NCBI GenBank assembly: GCA_902613805.1
Contig: CACMIV010000001.1
Coordinates: 1 to 64,000, forward strand
Reading direction: 5' to 3'
From: an uncultured Pelagibacteraceae bacterium
GTDB lineage: Bacteria > Pseudomonadota > Alphaproteobacteria > Pelagibacterales > AG-422-B15
Length of the DNA: 64,000 nucleotides
Positions 16,695-24,871 of the stretch are shown here, one piece after another; position 1 is the stretch's first letter, and each line of letters opens with the position of its first letter. The notes beneath the pieces were generated by a model. The model made no database searches. It was not told where the DNA came from and worked only from the letters and a program-made list of their open reading frames with translations. The position numbers and the translations under genes are program-made.

Positions 16695-17543
16695 TTATAA
16701 TCCGTATGCTGCAATGGTTGTACGGTGTAAAAGACGTTCTTGTCCTTCGTAACCACCGGTTGCTCGGTGAAGAACACTTCTATTATCCCACATAATTAAC
16801 ATATCTTTTTTCCATTTGTGGCGGTAAACAAATTCATCTTTGCACTGCCATGAACTTAATTCCATGAGTAATTTCATGGCTTCCTGATTATCCATACCAT
16901 CAATACCAATGATGTAACCAACAGTGCCATAAATACCCTCTTTATTTGTTTCTGGATGCTGCCTTATAATGGGATGTAATTGTTGAGCAAAGGCATCATC
17001 TGACGCTCTTATATCCATGCTTCTTCCCATTTCTCTATCCTTATCACCGTAACCACCCCCTGGTGAATAAGGTACAACGGCTGAGTGAATTGCTTTTTTT
17101 CCCTCCAACTTGTTTCTTAATTCTGAGGGCATGCGCTCTAATGCTAAATGTTGGTTTGCAAACAAAGTATCACCGCCTTCTGATGGAATTATTTTTCCAA
17201 ATAAACACGTACCTGCTGGAGGATTTTTTTGAAAGCTCCAATCAGTATGCCAATTATCTGCAAAGATTGGTACTTTTTCATCTGCTTTTCTTTTAACTGC
17301 AATAATATTTTCTCTTCCTGGAATTGAAGCTATAAATGGATCATTCCCAAATGAACCAAAGTATAGCGTGAATCGCTCAAGATCATCATCATTTAAAATT
17401 TGATTAGAGAAACTTAAAACGTGGTGCTCAAGCCAGAGCTCTCTAAGCTGCTTAACGTGTACTTCATTTAAATCTTTTGTTAAATCAATATTAGAAATTT
17501 CAACACCGCAAGATTGACCTGACTTTGTAACTTTTATTTCCAT
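16695..17543 (-). CDS. TauD/TfdA-family 2-oxoglutarate dioxygenase
   Basis: Fe(II)/2-oxoglutarate-dependent oxygenase of 282 residues. The iron triad is visible: H99 and D101 in WHTDWSF and H259 in VLHRATGG, with R270 in GQERLLHR as the 2-oxoglutarate-binding arginine. Relatives hydroxylate taurine, alkylsulfonates, phenoxyacetates or other small acids. The segment SFGNDPFIASIPG sits where substrate residues lie in TauD. Without a sulfonate transporter nearby, taurine is only one option. It is upstream of, and directly abutting, the GST gene. Confidence 0.87.
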   Translation of the reverse strand: MEIKVTKSGQSCGVEISNIDLTKDLNEVHVKQLRELWLEHHVLSFSNQILNDDDLERFTLYFGSFGNDPFIASIPGRENIIAVKRKADEKVPIFADNWHTDWSFQKNPPAGTCLFGKIIPSEGGDTLFANQHLALERMPSELRNKLEGKKAIHSAVVPYSPGGGYGDKDREMGRSMDIRASDDAFAQQLHPIIRQHPETNKEGIYGTVGYIIGIDGMDNQEAMKLLMELSSWQCKDEFVYRHKWKKDMLIMWDNRSVLHRATGGYEGQERLLHRTTIAAYGL

Positions 17544-17551
17544 AAATGTAA

Positions 17552-18211
17552 TTATTTATTTACTTTTTTTATAATCATACAGGTATGTTTAAAATCAGTA
17601 AATAACCACTTAAGTTTGATTGTTGACCTCTTCCATTTTTCCAAACCAAGAAATGGAAAAAGTATTCTTATATGTCTTAAAATTTTCCATGGTGCTTTTC
17701 TAATATGATCTCTGTAAGATCCTGTTGATATAATTTCACTGTTAACAATTTCATTGCTTGAAATTAATTTTGATAATGTACTTACATCAGGTCTAAATAA
17801 TGTGTCTATTGGGTCTCTATGATAAGGATAACTATGGGGAACTGTTATTACTAAAATACCGCCTATAGGAATGATCTCTAAACATCTATCTATTAAATCT
17901 TTTGGTTCATTCACATGTTCTAGAAAATTACAGCAAAAAACACACTTAAAATTTAAATTTTTAAGCTTTTTAATAAACCGGTCGTCGAAAACATCACCAC
18001 TGAAATCAACTCCTTGTTCATTTTTTATGTCAGCTACTGATATTTCTAAGCCTCTGTTTTTTAGTTTTGTGTAAAAATATGATTCTAGCCATGGTTGGTG
18101 TTTACTTCTATAAAATTCAGTTGAACCACCAATATCTAATATTGGATTTATATTTTGTATTTCAAATTTTTTTAGATTTTGATAAATCCAATTACATTCA
18201 TTTATGTGCAT
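17552..18211 (-). CDS. Class I SAM-dependent methyltransferase
   Basis: Methyltransferase-11-type protein of 219 residues. SAM motif I is the slightly unusual ILDIGGSTEFY near 24-34 (GGS in place of GCG), followed by VADIKNEQGVDFSGD and CNFLEHVNEPKDL, the post-II motif used by sugar and lipid methyltransferases. The C-terminal half contains basic residues and a hydrophobic stretch (ILRHIRILFPFLG) suggesting loose membrane association. Substrate unknown. It is 8 bases from the TauD gene and lies at the left side of the tRNA-flanked element. Confidence 0.75.
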   Translation of the reverse strand: MHINECNWIYQNLKKFEIQNINPILDIGGSTEFYRSKHQPWLESYFYTKLKNRGLEISVADIKNEQGVDFSGDVFDDRFIKKLKNLNFKCVFCCNFLEHVNEPKDLIDRCLEIIPIGGILVITVPHSYPYHRDPIDTLFRPDVSTLSKLISSNEIVNSEIISTGSYRDHIRKAPWKILRHIRILFPFLGLEKWKRSTIKLKWLFTDFKHTCMIIKKVNK

Positions 18212-18330
18212 ATAGTTTATAAGAAATACATTGATATCTCGGCATGAAAATGAATTGTATTACATTTTTTTTGAATATACTTAGTAAATTTATTACTTTT
18301 CTTTAATTTAATATATTAACTAAATCAAAA

Positions 18331-18376
18331 TGGTGGGCCCACTAGGACTCGAACCTAGGACAACTCCGTTATGAGC
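18331..18376 (-). pseudogene. Truncated tRNA-Ile2 3' half (att-like repeat copy 1)
   Basis: Identical over 46 bases to positions 19142-19187: from the CCA end through the T arm and variable loop to the 5' side of the anticodon loop. The bases that follow (TTGGCA on the plus strand) do not continue the anticodon stem, D arm or acceptor 5' strand, so this copy cannot fold as a tRNA. Confidence 0.9.
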
Positions 18377-18447
18377 TTGGCACACTAACAATAATGTCAT
18401 GGTATATGTCAAATTTTATTCTGTAAATAATAAGTTTTTAAGATTTA

Positions 18448-18463
18448 TCCCGCATAGATCCCA
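18448..18463 (+). repeat. Left paired TCCC motifs (possible arm-type sites)
   Basis: TCCCGCAT at 18448 and TCCCAT at 18459, 11 bases apart, 71 bases inside the left tRNA fragment. The pair aligns with TCCCGCAC/TCCCGCAC at 19066 and 19077 near the right end, same orientation and spacing; the second left copy is degenerate. Confidence 0.5.
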
Positions 18464-18597
18464 TACAAACAATTGATAGGAAGATAAGTATTGAGAGGAG
18501 GTGTTTTACTATAGTATTTTCTCTTTTGCTTTCAAGTGGCGTAAGCGTAGCATGAGAGAAGATGAATTGTGTCGTAGGGAATTAGATGACTTAGGGC

Positions 18598-19005
18598 CTA
18601 TAGACGGTTAGACTGATTTGGTATATTAGTTGGCAAAGCAGTGTGAAGCATGGTTGCGACCAACTTTTCGTTCTGATCAAATAACTTTCCCTCAATTGTC
18701 GTAACCGTTTTACCATATTTTATAATTTTAGTTTGAATAGTAGCTTTACCTAACGGCATTGGCCTATGAAATAAAACATGATGATCTGTTGTGAGGGGGA
18801 GTTTTTCTTCTTTAAAAGCAATATATGCTGTCATAGATGTGGCCTCGTCTAAAGCGGCATCGATCATTCCACCTTGAACTAAATTGAGTGGACTTGCCGT
18901 CTCGGGTGGAAAAATTATTTCAAAAAAGAAAATCCCGTTCTCTTCTTTCATAAATTTAAAATTTAAAAATTTTCCTGACGGACTATTTTGAAGTTTTTTT
19001 ATCAT
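18598..19005 (-). CDS. PaaI-type hotdog thioesterase
   Basis: Acyl-CoA thioesterase-family protein of 135 residues with the single hotdog fold. The active-site helix region LVQGGMIDAALDEATSMTA (about 42-60) matches the HGG(M)xxxxxD pattern of PaaI relatives, with Gln replacing the usual His before GG and D49/E53-like acids retained. A typical second segment TTDHHVLFHRPMPLG follows. Substrates are aryl- or acyl-CoA esters. It is the only gene between the two tRNA-derived direct repeats, so it may be element cargo. Confidence 0.82.
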   Translation of the reverse strand: MIKKLQNSPSGKFLNFKFMKEENGIFFFEIIFPPETASPLNLVQGGMIDAALDEATSMTAYIAFKEEKLPLTTDHHVLFHRPMPLGKATIQTKIIKYGKTVTTIEGKLFDQNEKLVATMLHTALPTNIPNQSNRL

Positions 19006-19065
19006 AAAAATTTAGCATTATTTAAAAGAAATATTATTCGTTATAAACGAAAAGACAAGTAGGGG

Positions 19066-19084
19066 TCCCGCACATATCCCGCAC
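19066..19084 (+). repeat. Right paired TCCCGCAC motifs (possible arm-type sites)
   Basis: TCCCGCAC at 19066-19073 and again at 19077-19084, an 11-base period, 57 bases inside the intact tRNA. It mirrors the degenerate pair at 18448-18463 near the other end of the tRNA-bracketed segment. Confidence 0.55.
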
Positions 19085-19141
19085 GGGTTTAATTTCGAAA
19101 GGTAGAAATGGGAATTATGACTCGTAAGTCATTGATTTACT

Positions 19142-19218
19142 TGGTGGGCCCACTAGGACTCGAACCTAGGACAACTCCGTTATGAGCGGAGGGCTCTAAC
19201 CAACTGAGCTATGGGCCC
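19142..19218 (-). tRNA. tRNA-Ile2 (CAU anticodon, lysidine type)
   Basis: A 77-base tRNA with encoded CCA. Acceptor GGGCCCA pairs with TGGGCCC, discriminator A73; D arm AGCTCAGTTGGTTAGAGC; anticodon stem CTCCG/CGGAG around the loop CTCATAA, giving anticodon CAU; T arm CCTAGGTTCGAGTCCTAG. A CAU tRNA with C4-G69 and C5-G68 pairs fits the tRNA-Ile2 read by TilS, which makes lysidine at C34 to decode AUA. Elongator tRNA-Met is the alternative; a genome-wide comparison of CAU tRNAs would settle it. Its 3' half is duplicated at 18331-18376. Confidence 0.9.
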
Positions 19219-19259
19219 AAATAAGGCTTTTTTATATACAGATAATTTGGAATTTCAAA

Positions 19260-21278
19260 CTAGTTCTTATCTAAAAAACTTTTCAATAGCTTTGCCCTTG
19301 TTGGATGTTTTAATTTTCTTAGAGCTTTTGCCTCTATTTGTCTTATTCTTTCTCTAGTTACTGAAAATTGCTGACCAACTTCCTCAAGAGTATGATCAGA
19401 GTTCATGCCAATGCCAAACCTCATTCTTAATACTCTTTCTTCTCTTGGTGTAAGAGAAGATAGTATTTTTGTTGTGGTCTGTCTTAAATTTGAGTGAATT
19501 GCGGCGTCAATAGGTATCACTGCATTTTCATCCTGTATAAAATCACCAAGATGGCTGTCCTCTTCATCACCTACAGGAGTTTCGAGACTTACTGGTTCTT
19601 TTGCTATTTTTAAAACTTTTCTCACTTTTTCTAATGGCATATTAAGCTTTTTAGATATTTCTTCTGGCGTTGGCTCCCTACCTATCTCGTTAAGAAGTAA
19701 TCGCTGTGTTCTTACAATTTTATTAATTGTTTCAATCATATGAACAGGTATTCTAATAGTTCTTGCTTGATCGGCGATCGATCTTGTAATTGCCTGCCTA
19801 ATCCACCAGGTTGCATATGTTGAGAACTTATAGCCTCTTCTATATTCAAACTTATCAACAGCCTTCATTAAACCAATGTTACCTTCTTGAATTAAATCAA
19901 GAAATTGAAGGCCTCTGTTTGTATATTTTTTTGCTATAGATATGACAAGACGAAGATTCGCTTCTATCATTTCTTTTTTTGCAATACTTGACTCTCTCTC
20001 ACCTTTTTGAACATTGCTAACAATTCTTTTAAATTCGTTCAGCGTTAATCCAATATTGCTTGCAGAAGCTCTTACGTCGTTCATTATTTTTTTAATATTA
20101 TTTTTTTCAACTTTGACAAATTTTTCCCAACCAGATAGACGTGTGATTTTTCTTAGCCAATAAGGGTTATTTTCATTCCCGATATATTTATCAAGAAATT
20201 CTTCTCGTGAAATTTTATACTGAATAGCAAGTCTCAATAATTTACCCTCTAATGTAATAACTTCCTTATTTATCACATATAGCTTGTTTATTAATTCCTC
20301 GATTTTATTTGTATTTATTTGAAGTCCTTTGATTAAATCTACAACTGATAATTTCGATTTTTGATAACTATTTTCTGATCTAGCGGGGAATTCTTTTCCT
20401 TTTTCTTGATAAGCAATTTTATCTTTTTGTAATTTCTGAAGTTTTTTAAAACTTTTGTTGAGTTTTTTAAAGGTCTCTAAAATCTGAGGTTTAAGCTCTT
20501 CTTCCATAATCGCTATTGACACATTTAATTCATCTTCTGAGTCCTCATATTCATCCACAGATTGTTCAACAGACGTTTCAATCATTGGCTCTGTATCATC
20601 GCCATAGGTTGAAGATTGTTTTTCAGCTTCCTTTCTTTTTCTTAATTCTTCTTTTTCTTCTTGTTCTTTTCTTTTTTTTGCTTCTTTAATTTTTTTACTT
20701 AACTCTTTTTTGTTTGGCGACTCTTCAAATAAAGACTCTAAATCAATAACTTCTCTTAAAGTAATTTTTTCTGCAATAATATCATCACGCCATGCGAGTA
20801 TTGCTTGTAATGTTAAAGGGCTTTCACACAGACCTGATATCATTGCCTCTTGACCTGCCTCGATCCGCTTCGCAATTGCAATTTCACCTTCACGTGAGAG
20901 AAGATCAACAGTTCCCATTTCTCTTAGGTAAAGTTTTACTGGATCATCAGTTTTTTCAGTACCAGATTTAGTACCAGATACCTCTTCATCCTTATCTTCG
21001 TCATTATCCGAGTCATCAGAGTCAATTATATCAAAACCTGCTTGAGATAATTTTGTAGTATACTGCTCGATTTGATCTGATGTAAATTTGTCTTCGGGAA
21101 AAGATTTTCTAATTAATTCGTTGGTAAGATATCCGTCTTTCTTACCTTGCTTTATTAATTTTTTTATTATTGATTTTTCTAAATCTAAAACTGGACCATC
21201 TTGTTCACTTGCTTGTGCTTGTATGTTTTCAGTTTCAATTTTGAGCTGTTTCTTTTTTCTGCCTCTTTTTTTTTGCAT
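19260..21278 (-). CDS. rpoD: Primary RNA polymerase sigma factor RpoD
   Basis: Housekeeping sigma-70, 672 residues. Region 1.1 is followed by region 1.2 ([22 protein letters not shown] near 117-138), a long charged non-conserved region with Lys/Glu runs, then region 2 ([35 protein letters not shown] and [17 protein letters not shown]), region 3 ([10 protein letters not shown]...[14 protein letters not shown]) and region 4 with the -35-binding HTH ([30 protein letters not shown]). All regions are complete. It follows dnaG by one base, the classic dnaG-rpoD arrangement, with tRNA-Ile2 downstream. Confidence 0.98.
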   Translation of the reverse strand: MQKKRGRKKKQLKIETENIQAQASEQDGPVLDLEKSIIKKLIKQGKKDGYLTNELIRKSFPEDKFTSDQIEQYTTKLSQAGFDIIDSDDSDNDEDKDEEVSGTKSGTEKTDDPVKLYLREMGTVDLLSREGEIAIAKRIEAGQEAMISGLCESPLTLQAILAWRDDIIAEKITLREVIDLESLFEESPNKKELSKKIKEAKKRKEQEEKEELRKRKEAEKQSSTYGDDTEPMIETSVEQSVDEYEDSEDELNVSIAIMEEELKPQILETFKKLNKSFKKLQKLQKDKIAYQEKGKEFPARSENSYQKSKLSVVDLIKGLQINTNKIEELINKLYVINKEVITLEGKLLRLAIQYKISREEFLDKYIGNENNPYWLRKITRLSGWEKFVKVEKNNIKKIMNDVRASASNIGLTLNEFKRIVSNVQKGERESSIAKKEMIEANLRLVISIAKKYTNRGLQFLDLIQEGNIGLMKAVDKFEYRRGYKFSTYATWWIRQAITRSIADQARTIRIPVHMIETINKIVRTQRLLLNEIGREPTPEEISKKLNMPLEKVRKVLKIAKEPVSLETPVGDEEDSHLGDFIQDENAVIPIDAAIHSNLRQTTTKILSSLTPREERVLRMRFGIGMNSDHTLEEVGQQFSVTRERIRQIEAKALRKLKHPTRAKLLKSFLDKN

Positions 21279-21279
21279 G

Positions 21280-23085
21280 TTAGTTTTTTTGTATGCTTTC
21301 TTTTTTTATTCTCATAAAATTTTCAAAACTTTTTTCATCCATTTTCTCTTCTAGGTCACTGAGAGCGATATCTAAATCACTTTCCTCGAGAAGACTTTTA
21401 TGTAAATTAAGTAAACCAGTGAAATTTTTTTCTACCTGTTCCTTATTGTTCTTTATAATTGAACTGTAAGTACCTAAAAGTTTTGGTTGAAATATATACT
21501 TAATCTCCTGATTTAATCCCCTATTGATTAGATAAGACTTTAAGTCGAAATTTTCAAGCTCTTTATCTCTATTTGAGGCTGAGAATTCCAAAATTTCAGA
21601 GATCAATAATGATAAATTAATGTCATTAAACTGGATTTTCCCCAATTCCTCTAAATACTTTAAAATAAGAAAAGGATTTTCAATCAAACAAATTAAGATA
21701 ATTTTCTCCCTTACCACTGAGTCGTGACTTTGTTTTTTAACTCTCTCACTTGCAAGAATCTCTGCTGAAACTTTACTTTTTTTTAGACTATAGTTTGAAT
21801 TTTTAGAGATATTTTTGGTATATTTAATTTCATCTAACTTATCGTTAAAGAATTTAATGTAGTATTCTCGAACTGTCTTATTTTTTATTTTTTCAGATAG
21901 TGTTCTAATTCTTTTTTCAAAACCAGCTTTTTTTTCAGGAATTGATATATCCTCTCTATTTAATTCTAGCATCCAAATAAATTCAGATAATGACAATGAA
22001 TTGTTAATAATACCTTGTAAATTTGCAGAACTATTCCTTTTTAAATAGTCATCAGGATCATAATCTTGTGGCATAAAACAAAAACGAAGTGAAAGGTCAG
22101 GCAATAAATTATTTAATGCTAGCATCGCAGCTCTTTGTGCAGCATTCTGTCCAGCTTCATCCCCATCGAACATAATAATTGGATTTTCACAAACTTTCCA
22201 TGCCCTCTCAAGCTGATAGCTTGTTAAAGCTGTGCCCAAAGGAGCAACTGATGTTTTAAAATTATTTTGATATAGAGTAATTACATCCATATAGCCTTCA
22301 ACGATAATCAAATTTTTTGGTCTTCTATTTTCTTCAATTGCAAGATTTAAGTTATATAGTTGAAAACTTTTTTTGAAGATTGGGCTATCTGATGAGTTAA
22401 TATACTTTATGTTTGAATTATCTAGAGCTCTTCCTCCAAAAGCAATTATGTTTGATTTATAATCTTTTATTGGAAACATAAATCTATTGCGAAAAAAGTC
22501 ATAAAATTCTCCTTCCTTTTTATTTGACTTTTTAATAAGACCGACGGAAATAGCATCATCGATATTCATTCCATGATTTTTCAGGTGATTATATAAATTA
22601 TTACTTCCCGTACCTGAATAACCTAATTCGAATTTTTTTATTATATTTTCATCAATAGACCTTTTCTCAATATATTTTTTTGCAGCAATGCCTGTCCTTA
22701 ATTGCTCTTTGAAGTAGTTGTTAGCTTCATTAATAATATTTCTTATGCTTGAATAATCTTTTTCAACGTAATTTGGGTCTTTTATAACACCTTTATTAGG
22801 ATCCATACCTGCTTGCTTAGCCAAGTATTCAATTGACTCTGGATAAGACATATTTTTATATTTCATTAAAAATGAAAATATATCGCCATGTTCAGCGCTA
22901 CTAAAACAATGATAAAATTCTTTCTCATCGTTAACCGTAAATGAAGGTGTTTTTTCATTTTTAAATGGGCTTAAACCTATAAACTCATTACCCCTTTGTG
23001 TAAGCTTTACAAACTTTCCAACAACTTCAGAAACGCTTAATCTTGATTTAATTTCTGAAATAAATTCTTTTGAATATCTGGGCAT
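21280..23085 (-). CDS. dnaG: DNA primase DnaG (atypical zinc-ribbon)
   Basis: Primase that makes RNA primers for replication, 601 residues. The N-terminal zinc-binding region normally has CxxH...CxxC; here those positions read S39, K42, C60 and S63 (GLSPFKN and YHCFSS), so three of four ligands are gone although the surrounding fold ([21 protein letters not shown]) is conserved. The catalytic core is intact: [26 protein letters not shown] and [15 protein letters not shown]. The C-terminal helicase-interaction domain is divergent, as usual. Lies between yqeY and rpoD. Confidence 0.97.
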   Translation of the reverse strand: MPRYSKEFISEIKSRLSVSEVVGKFVKLTQRGNEFIGLSPFKNEKTPSFTVNDEKEFYHCFSSAEHGDIFSFLMKYKNMSYPESIEYLAKQAGMDPNKGVIKDPNYVEKDYSSIRNIINEANNYFKEQLRTGIAAKKYIEKRSIDENIIKKFELGYSGTGSNNLYNHLKNHGMNIDDAISVGLIKKSNKKEGEFYDFFRNRFMFPIKDYKSNIIAFGGRALDNSNIKYINSSDSPIFKKSFQLYNLNLAIEENRRPKNLIIVEGYMDVITLYQNNFKTSVAPLGTALTSYQLERAWKVCENPIIMFDGDEAGQNAAQRAAMLALNNLLPDLSLRFCFMPQDYDPDDYLKRNSSANLQGIINNSLSLSEFIWMLELNREDISIPEKKAGFEKRIRTLSEKIKNKTVREYYIKFFNDKLDEIKYTKNISKNSNYSLKKSKVSAEILASERVKKQSHDSVVREKIILICLIENPFLILKYLEELGKIQFNDINLSLLISEILEFSASNRDKELENFDLKSYLINRGLNQEIKYIFQPKLLGTYSSIIKNNKEQVEKNFTGLLNLHKSLLEESDLDIALSDLEEKMDEKSFENFMRIKKESIQKN

Positions 23086-23133
23086 AAGTTTAAATATATT
23101 ACGTCTGAGTGGCTAAGAATAGCTATCTAATAT

Positions 23134-23592
23134 TTATAAATTTTGAAGTTTTTCCTTTATAATTTTGCTAGCTAAAGAAATATCAAGTGCTGGAGGACTG
23201 TTATCCTTTAGGTATTTTATTACTTTTCCAATTTCCTTTATTGATTTTGCATCAGTTGCGTTAATTGCTTCTTCACAGGTCTTTATTGTTTCTTCCTCAC
23301 CAAGTTGTTTAGGAAGAAACTCGCTAATTATTTCGATTTCGGAATTCTCTTTTTTTACCAGTTCATCACGTCCGGCTTTATTAAACATATCAATCGAATC
23401 ATTTCTTTGCTTAACCATTTTTTTGAGGAGACTAACAATAGTATCATCGGATATAGTTGAATCTTCTCCTGAGGAACGACTTGCAATTTCTTTATCTTTT
23501 ATAGCAGCAAGCACTAACCTCAGTGTATGGATTCTCTCTTTATTCCCATTTTTTAGAGCGTTTGATAATTCTTTTATGATATTTTCTTTCAT
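23134..23592 (-). CDS. yqeY: GatB/YqeY-domain protein
   Basis: A 152-residue all-helical protein homologous to the tRNA-binding tail of the amidotransferase subunit GatB. Typical features: KNGNKERIHTLRLVLAAIKDKEIASR near the start, SLLKKMVKQRNDSIDMFNKAGRDELVKKENSEIEIISEFLPKQL in the middle and a YqeY domain at the end. The ATG at 23592 is preferred to a TTG at 23601. A role in tRNA-linked processes is suggested by homology only. The position upstream of dnaG-rpoD and divergent from carA is conserved in Alphaproteobacteria as far as I know. Confidence 0.93.
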   Translation of the reverse strand: MKENIIKELSNALKNGNKERIHTLRLVLAAIKDKEIASRSSGEDSTISDDTIVSLLKKMVKQRNDSIDMFNKAGRDELVKKENSEIEIISEFLPKQLGEEETIKTCEEAINATDAKSIKEIGKVIKYLKDNSPPALDISLASKIIKEKLQNL

Positions 23593-23722
23593 TAAAAGCA
23601 AACTTAATATTTACATCATCAAATTTATTGTGGCAATAATAGATCGATATTTATTAATATATCTAACTATTGCATGAATTACTCATTTGCACTAAATTTC
23701 TATAAATCTAGAATCAGTACAT

Positions 23723-24871
23723 ATGTCAAAGTCGATTAGGTTGAAAAAAGATCGTGCAACAGCTCGACCTAAACCTATTGAAGGCCAACTTATACTGGAA
23801 GATGGTTCCCGATTTAATGGACTGAAAATTGGCTCTCCTAACATGGAAATAGGAGAAGTTTGTTTTAATACCTCAATGACAGGCTATCAAGAAATAATAA
23901 CTGACCCCTCTTATGCAGGACAAATAATTAATTTTACATTTCCTCATATTGGCAACGTAGGTACGAATCATGAAGATGATGAGTCTATAAAACCATTTGC
24001 AAAAGGAATAATTATTAATTGTGATATTTCTGAACCTTCAAACTATAGGTCCATTCTTCACCTTGATGCTTGGCTAAAAAAAAATAATGTACCTGGTATA
24101 TGCAATATTGATACAAGACTTATTACAAACAGAATTCGTTCAAAAGGTGCTCCAAAAGGTGGTATTATTGAAGGCCCAATAAATAATAAAAAAACTGCTC
24201 ACTGTCTGAAAGAAATAAAAAAATGGAAGGGCTTAAATGGACTAGATCTTGCTATTGATGTCTCACGTAAAGATATAAAAATATATAAATCTAAAAATAA
24301 ATCTAATCTTAAAGTAGTAGCAATAGATTATGGAATAAAAGAAAATATATTGAATTGCCTATTAAACTTAAATTTAGAAGTGATTTTAGTGCCAGCTAAA
24401 ACTTCAGCGGAGAAGATACTCGAATATAATCCAAATGGTGTCTTTCTCTCAAATGGTCCCGGCGATCCTAAGGCAACAGGTAAGTATGCAATTCCAATAA
24501 TAAAAAAACTCATTAAGAATAATATTCCCATATTTGGTATATGTCTTGGTCATCAACTTATTTCGTTAGCTCTGGGAGCCAAAACAAAAAAAATGTTTCA
24601 AGGTCACAGAGGAGCCAATCATCCAGTAAAAAATCTTGAAACAGAAAAGGTTGAAATCACTTCACAAAATCATGGTTTTGAAGTAACTGAAAAATCTATC
24701 CCAAAAGATGTGAAAATAACTCATAAATCATTATTCGATGGAAGTATAGAAGGTATTAGAAAAGGAAAAAATATATTTGCGGTGCAATATCACCCAGAAG
24801 CAAGCCCGGGACCACACGATAGTCATTATCTTTTTCAAGAATTTATAAAAATGATTAATCAAAATGCCTAA
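23723..24871 (+). CDS. carA: Carbamoyl-phosphate synthase small subunit
   Basis: Glutaminase subunit that feeds ammonia to CarB for carbamoyl phosphate, the precursor of arginine and pyrimidines. The N-terminal CPSase_sm_chain domain (about 20-150) has [25 protein letters not shown]. The class I glutamine amidotransferase domain has nucleophile C274 in GICLGHQL and the H357/E359 pair in [10 protein letters not shown]. The 382-residue length is normal. carB begins 8 bases before its stop, so translation is coupled. Divergent from yqeY over about 130 bases. Confidence 0.97.
   Translation: MSKSIRLKKDRATARPKPIEGQLILEDGSRFNGLKIGSPNMEIGEVCFNTSMTGYQEIITDPSYAGQIINFTFPHIGNVGTNHEDDESIKPFAKGIIINCDISEPSNYRSILHLDAWLKKNNVPGICNIDTRLITNRIRSKGAPKGGIIEGPINNKKTAHCLKEIKKWKGLNGLDLAIDVSRKDIKIYKSKNKSNLKVVAIDYGIKENILNCLLNLNLEVILVPAKTSAEKILEYNPNGVFLSNGPGDPKATGKYAIPIIKKLIKNNIPIFGICLGHQLISLALGAKTKKMFQGHRGANHPVKNLETEKVEITSQNHGFEVTEKSIPKDVKITHKSLFDGSIEGIRKGKNIFAVQYHPEASPGPHDSHYLFQEFIKMINQNA

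Larger units (their letters stand above)
18331..19187. mobile_element. Candidate tRNA-targeted mini-element carrying a thioesterase
   Basis: The 3' 46 bases of the tRNA at 19142-19218 are repeated exactly, in the same orientation, at 18331-18376. Integration by a tyrosine recombinase at a tRNA anticodon loop produces this arrangement: an intact tRNA at one end and a displaced 3' fragment at the other. Between the copies (18377-19141, 765 bases) there is one thioesterase gene and no integrase. Near both inner ends lie paired TCCC(G/A) motifs at 11-bp spacing that could be arm-type integrase sites. It may be a deletion remnant or a non-autonomous element; tandem duplication is the alternative. 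Confidence 0.55.

Noticed and set aside
18501-18611. A GTG-started plus-strand frame of 36 codons (or ATG at 18552, 19 codons) inside the tRNA-bracketed segment, after GAGGAG, faintly like DUF1127 small basic proteins.
   Set aside because: Too short and the resemblance is weak; its end overlaps the thioesterase stop on the other strand. Kept only as a possible remnant.
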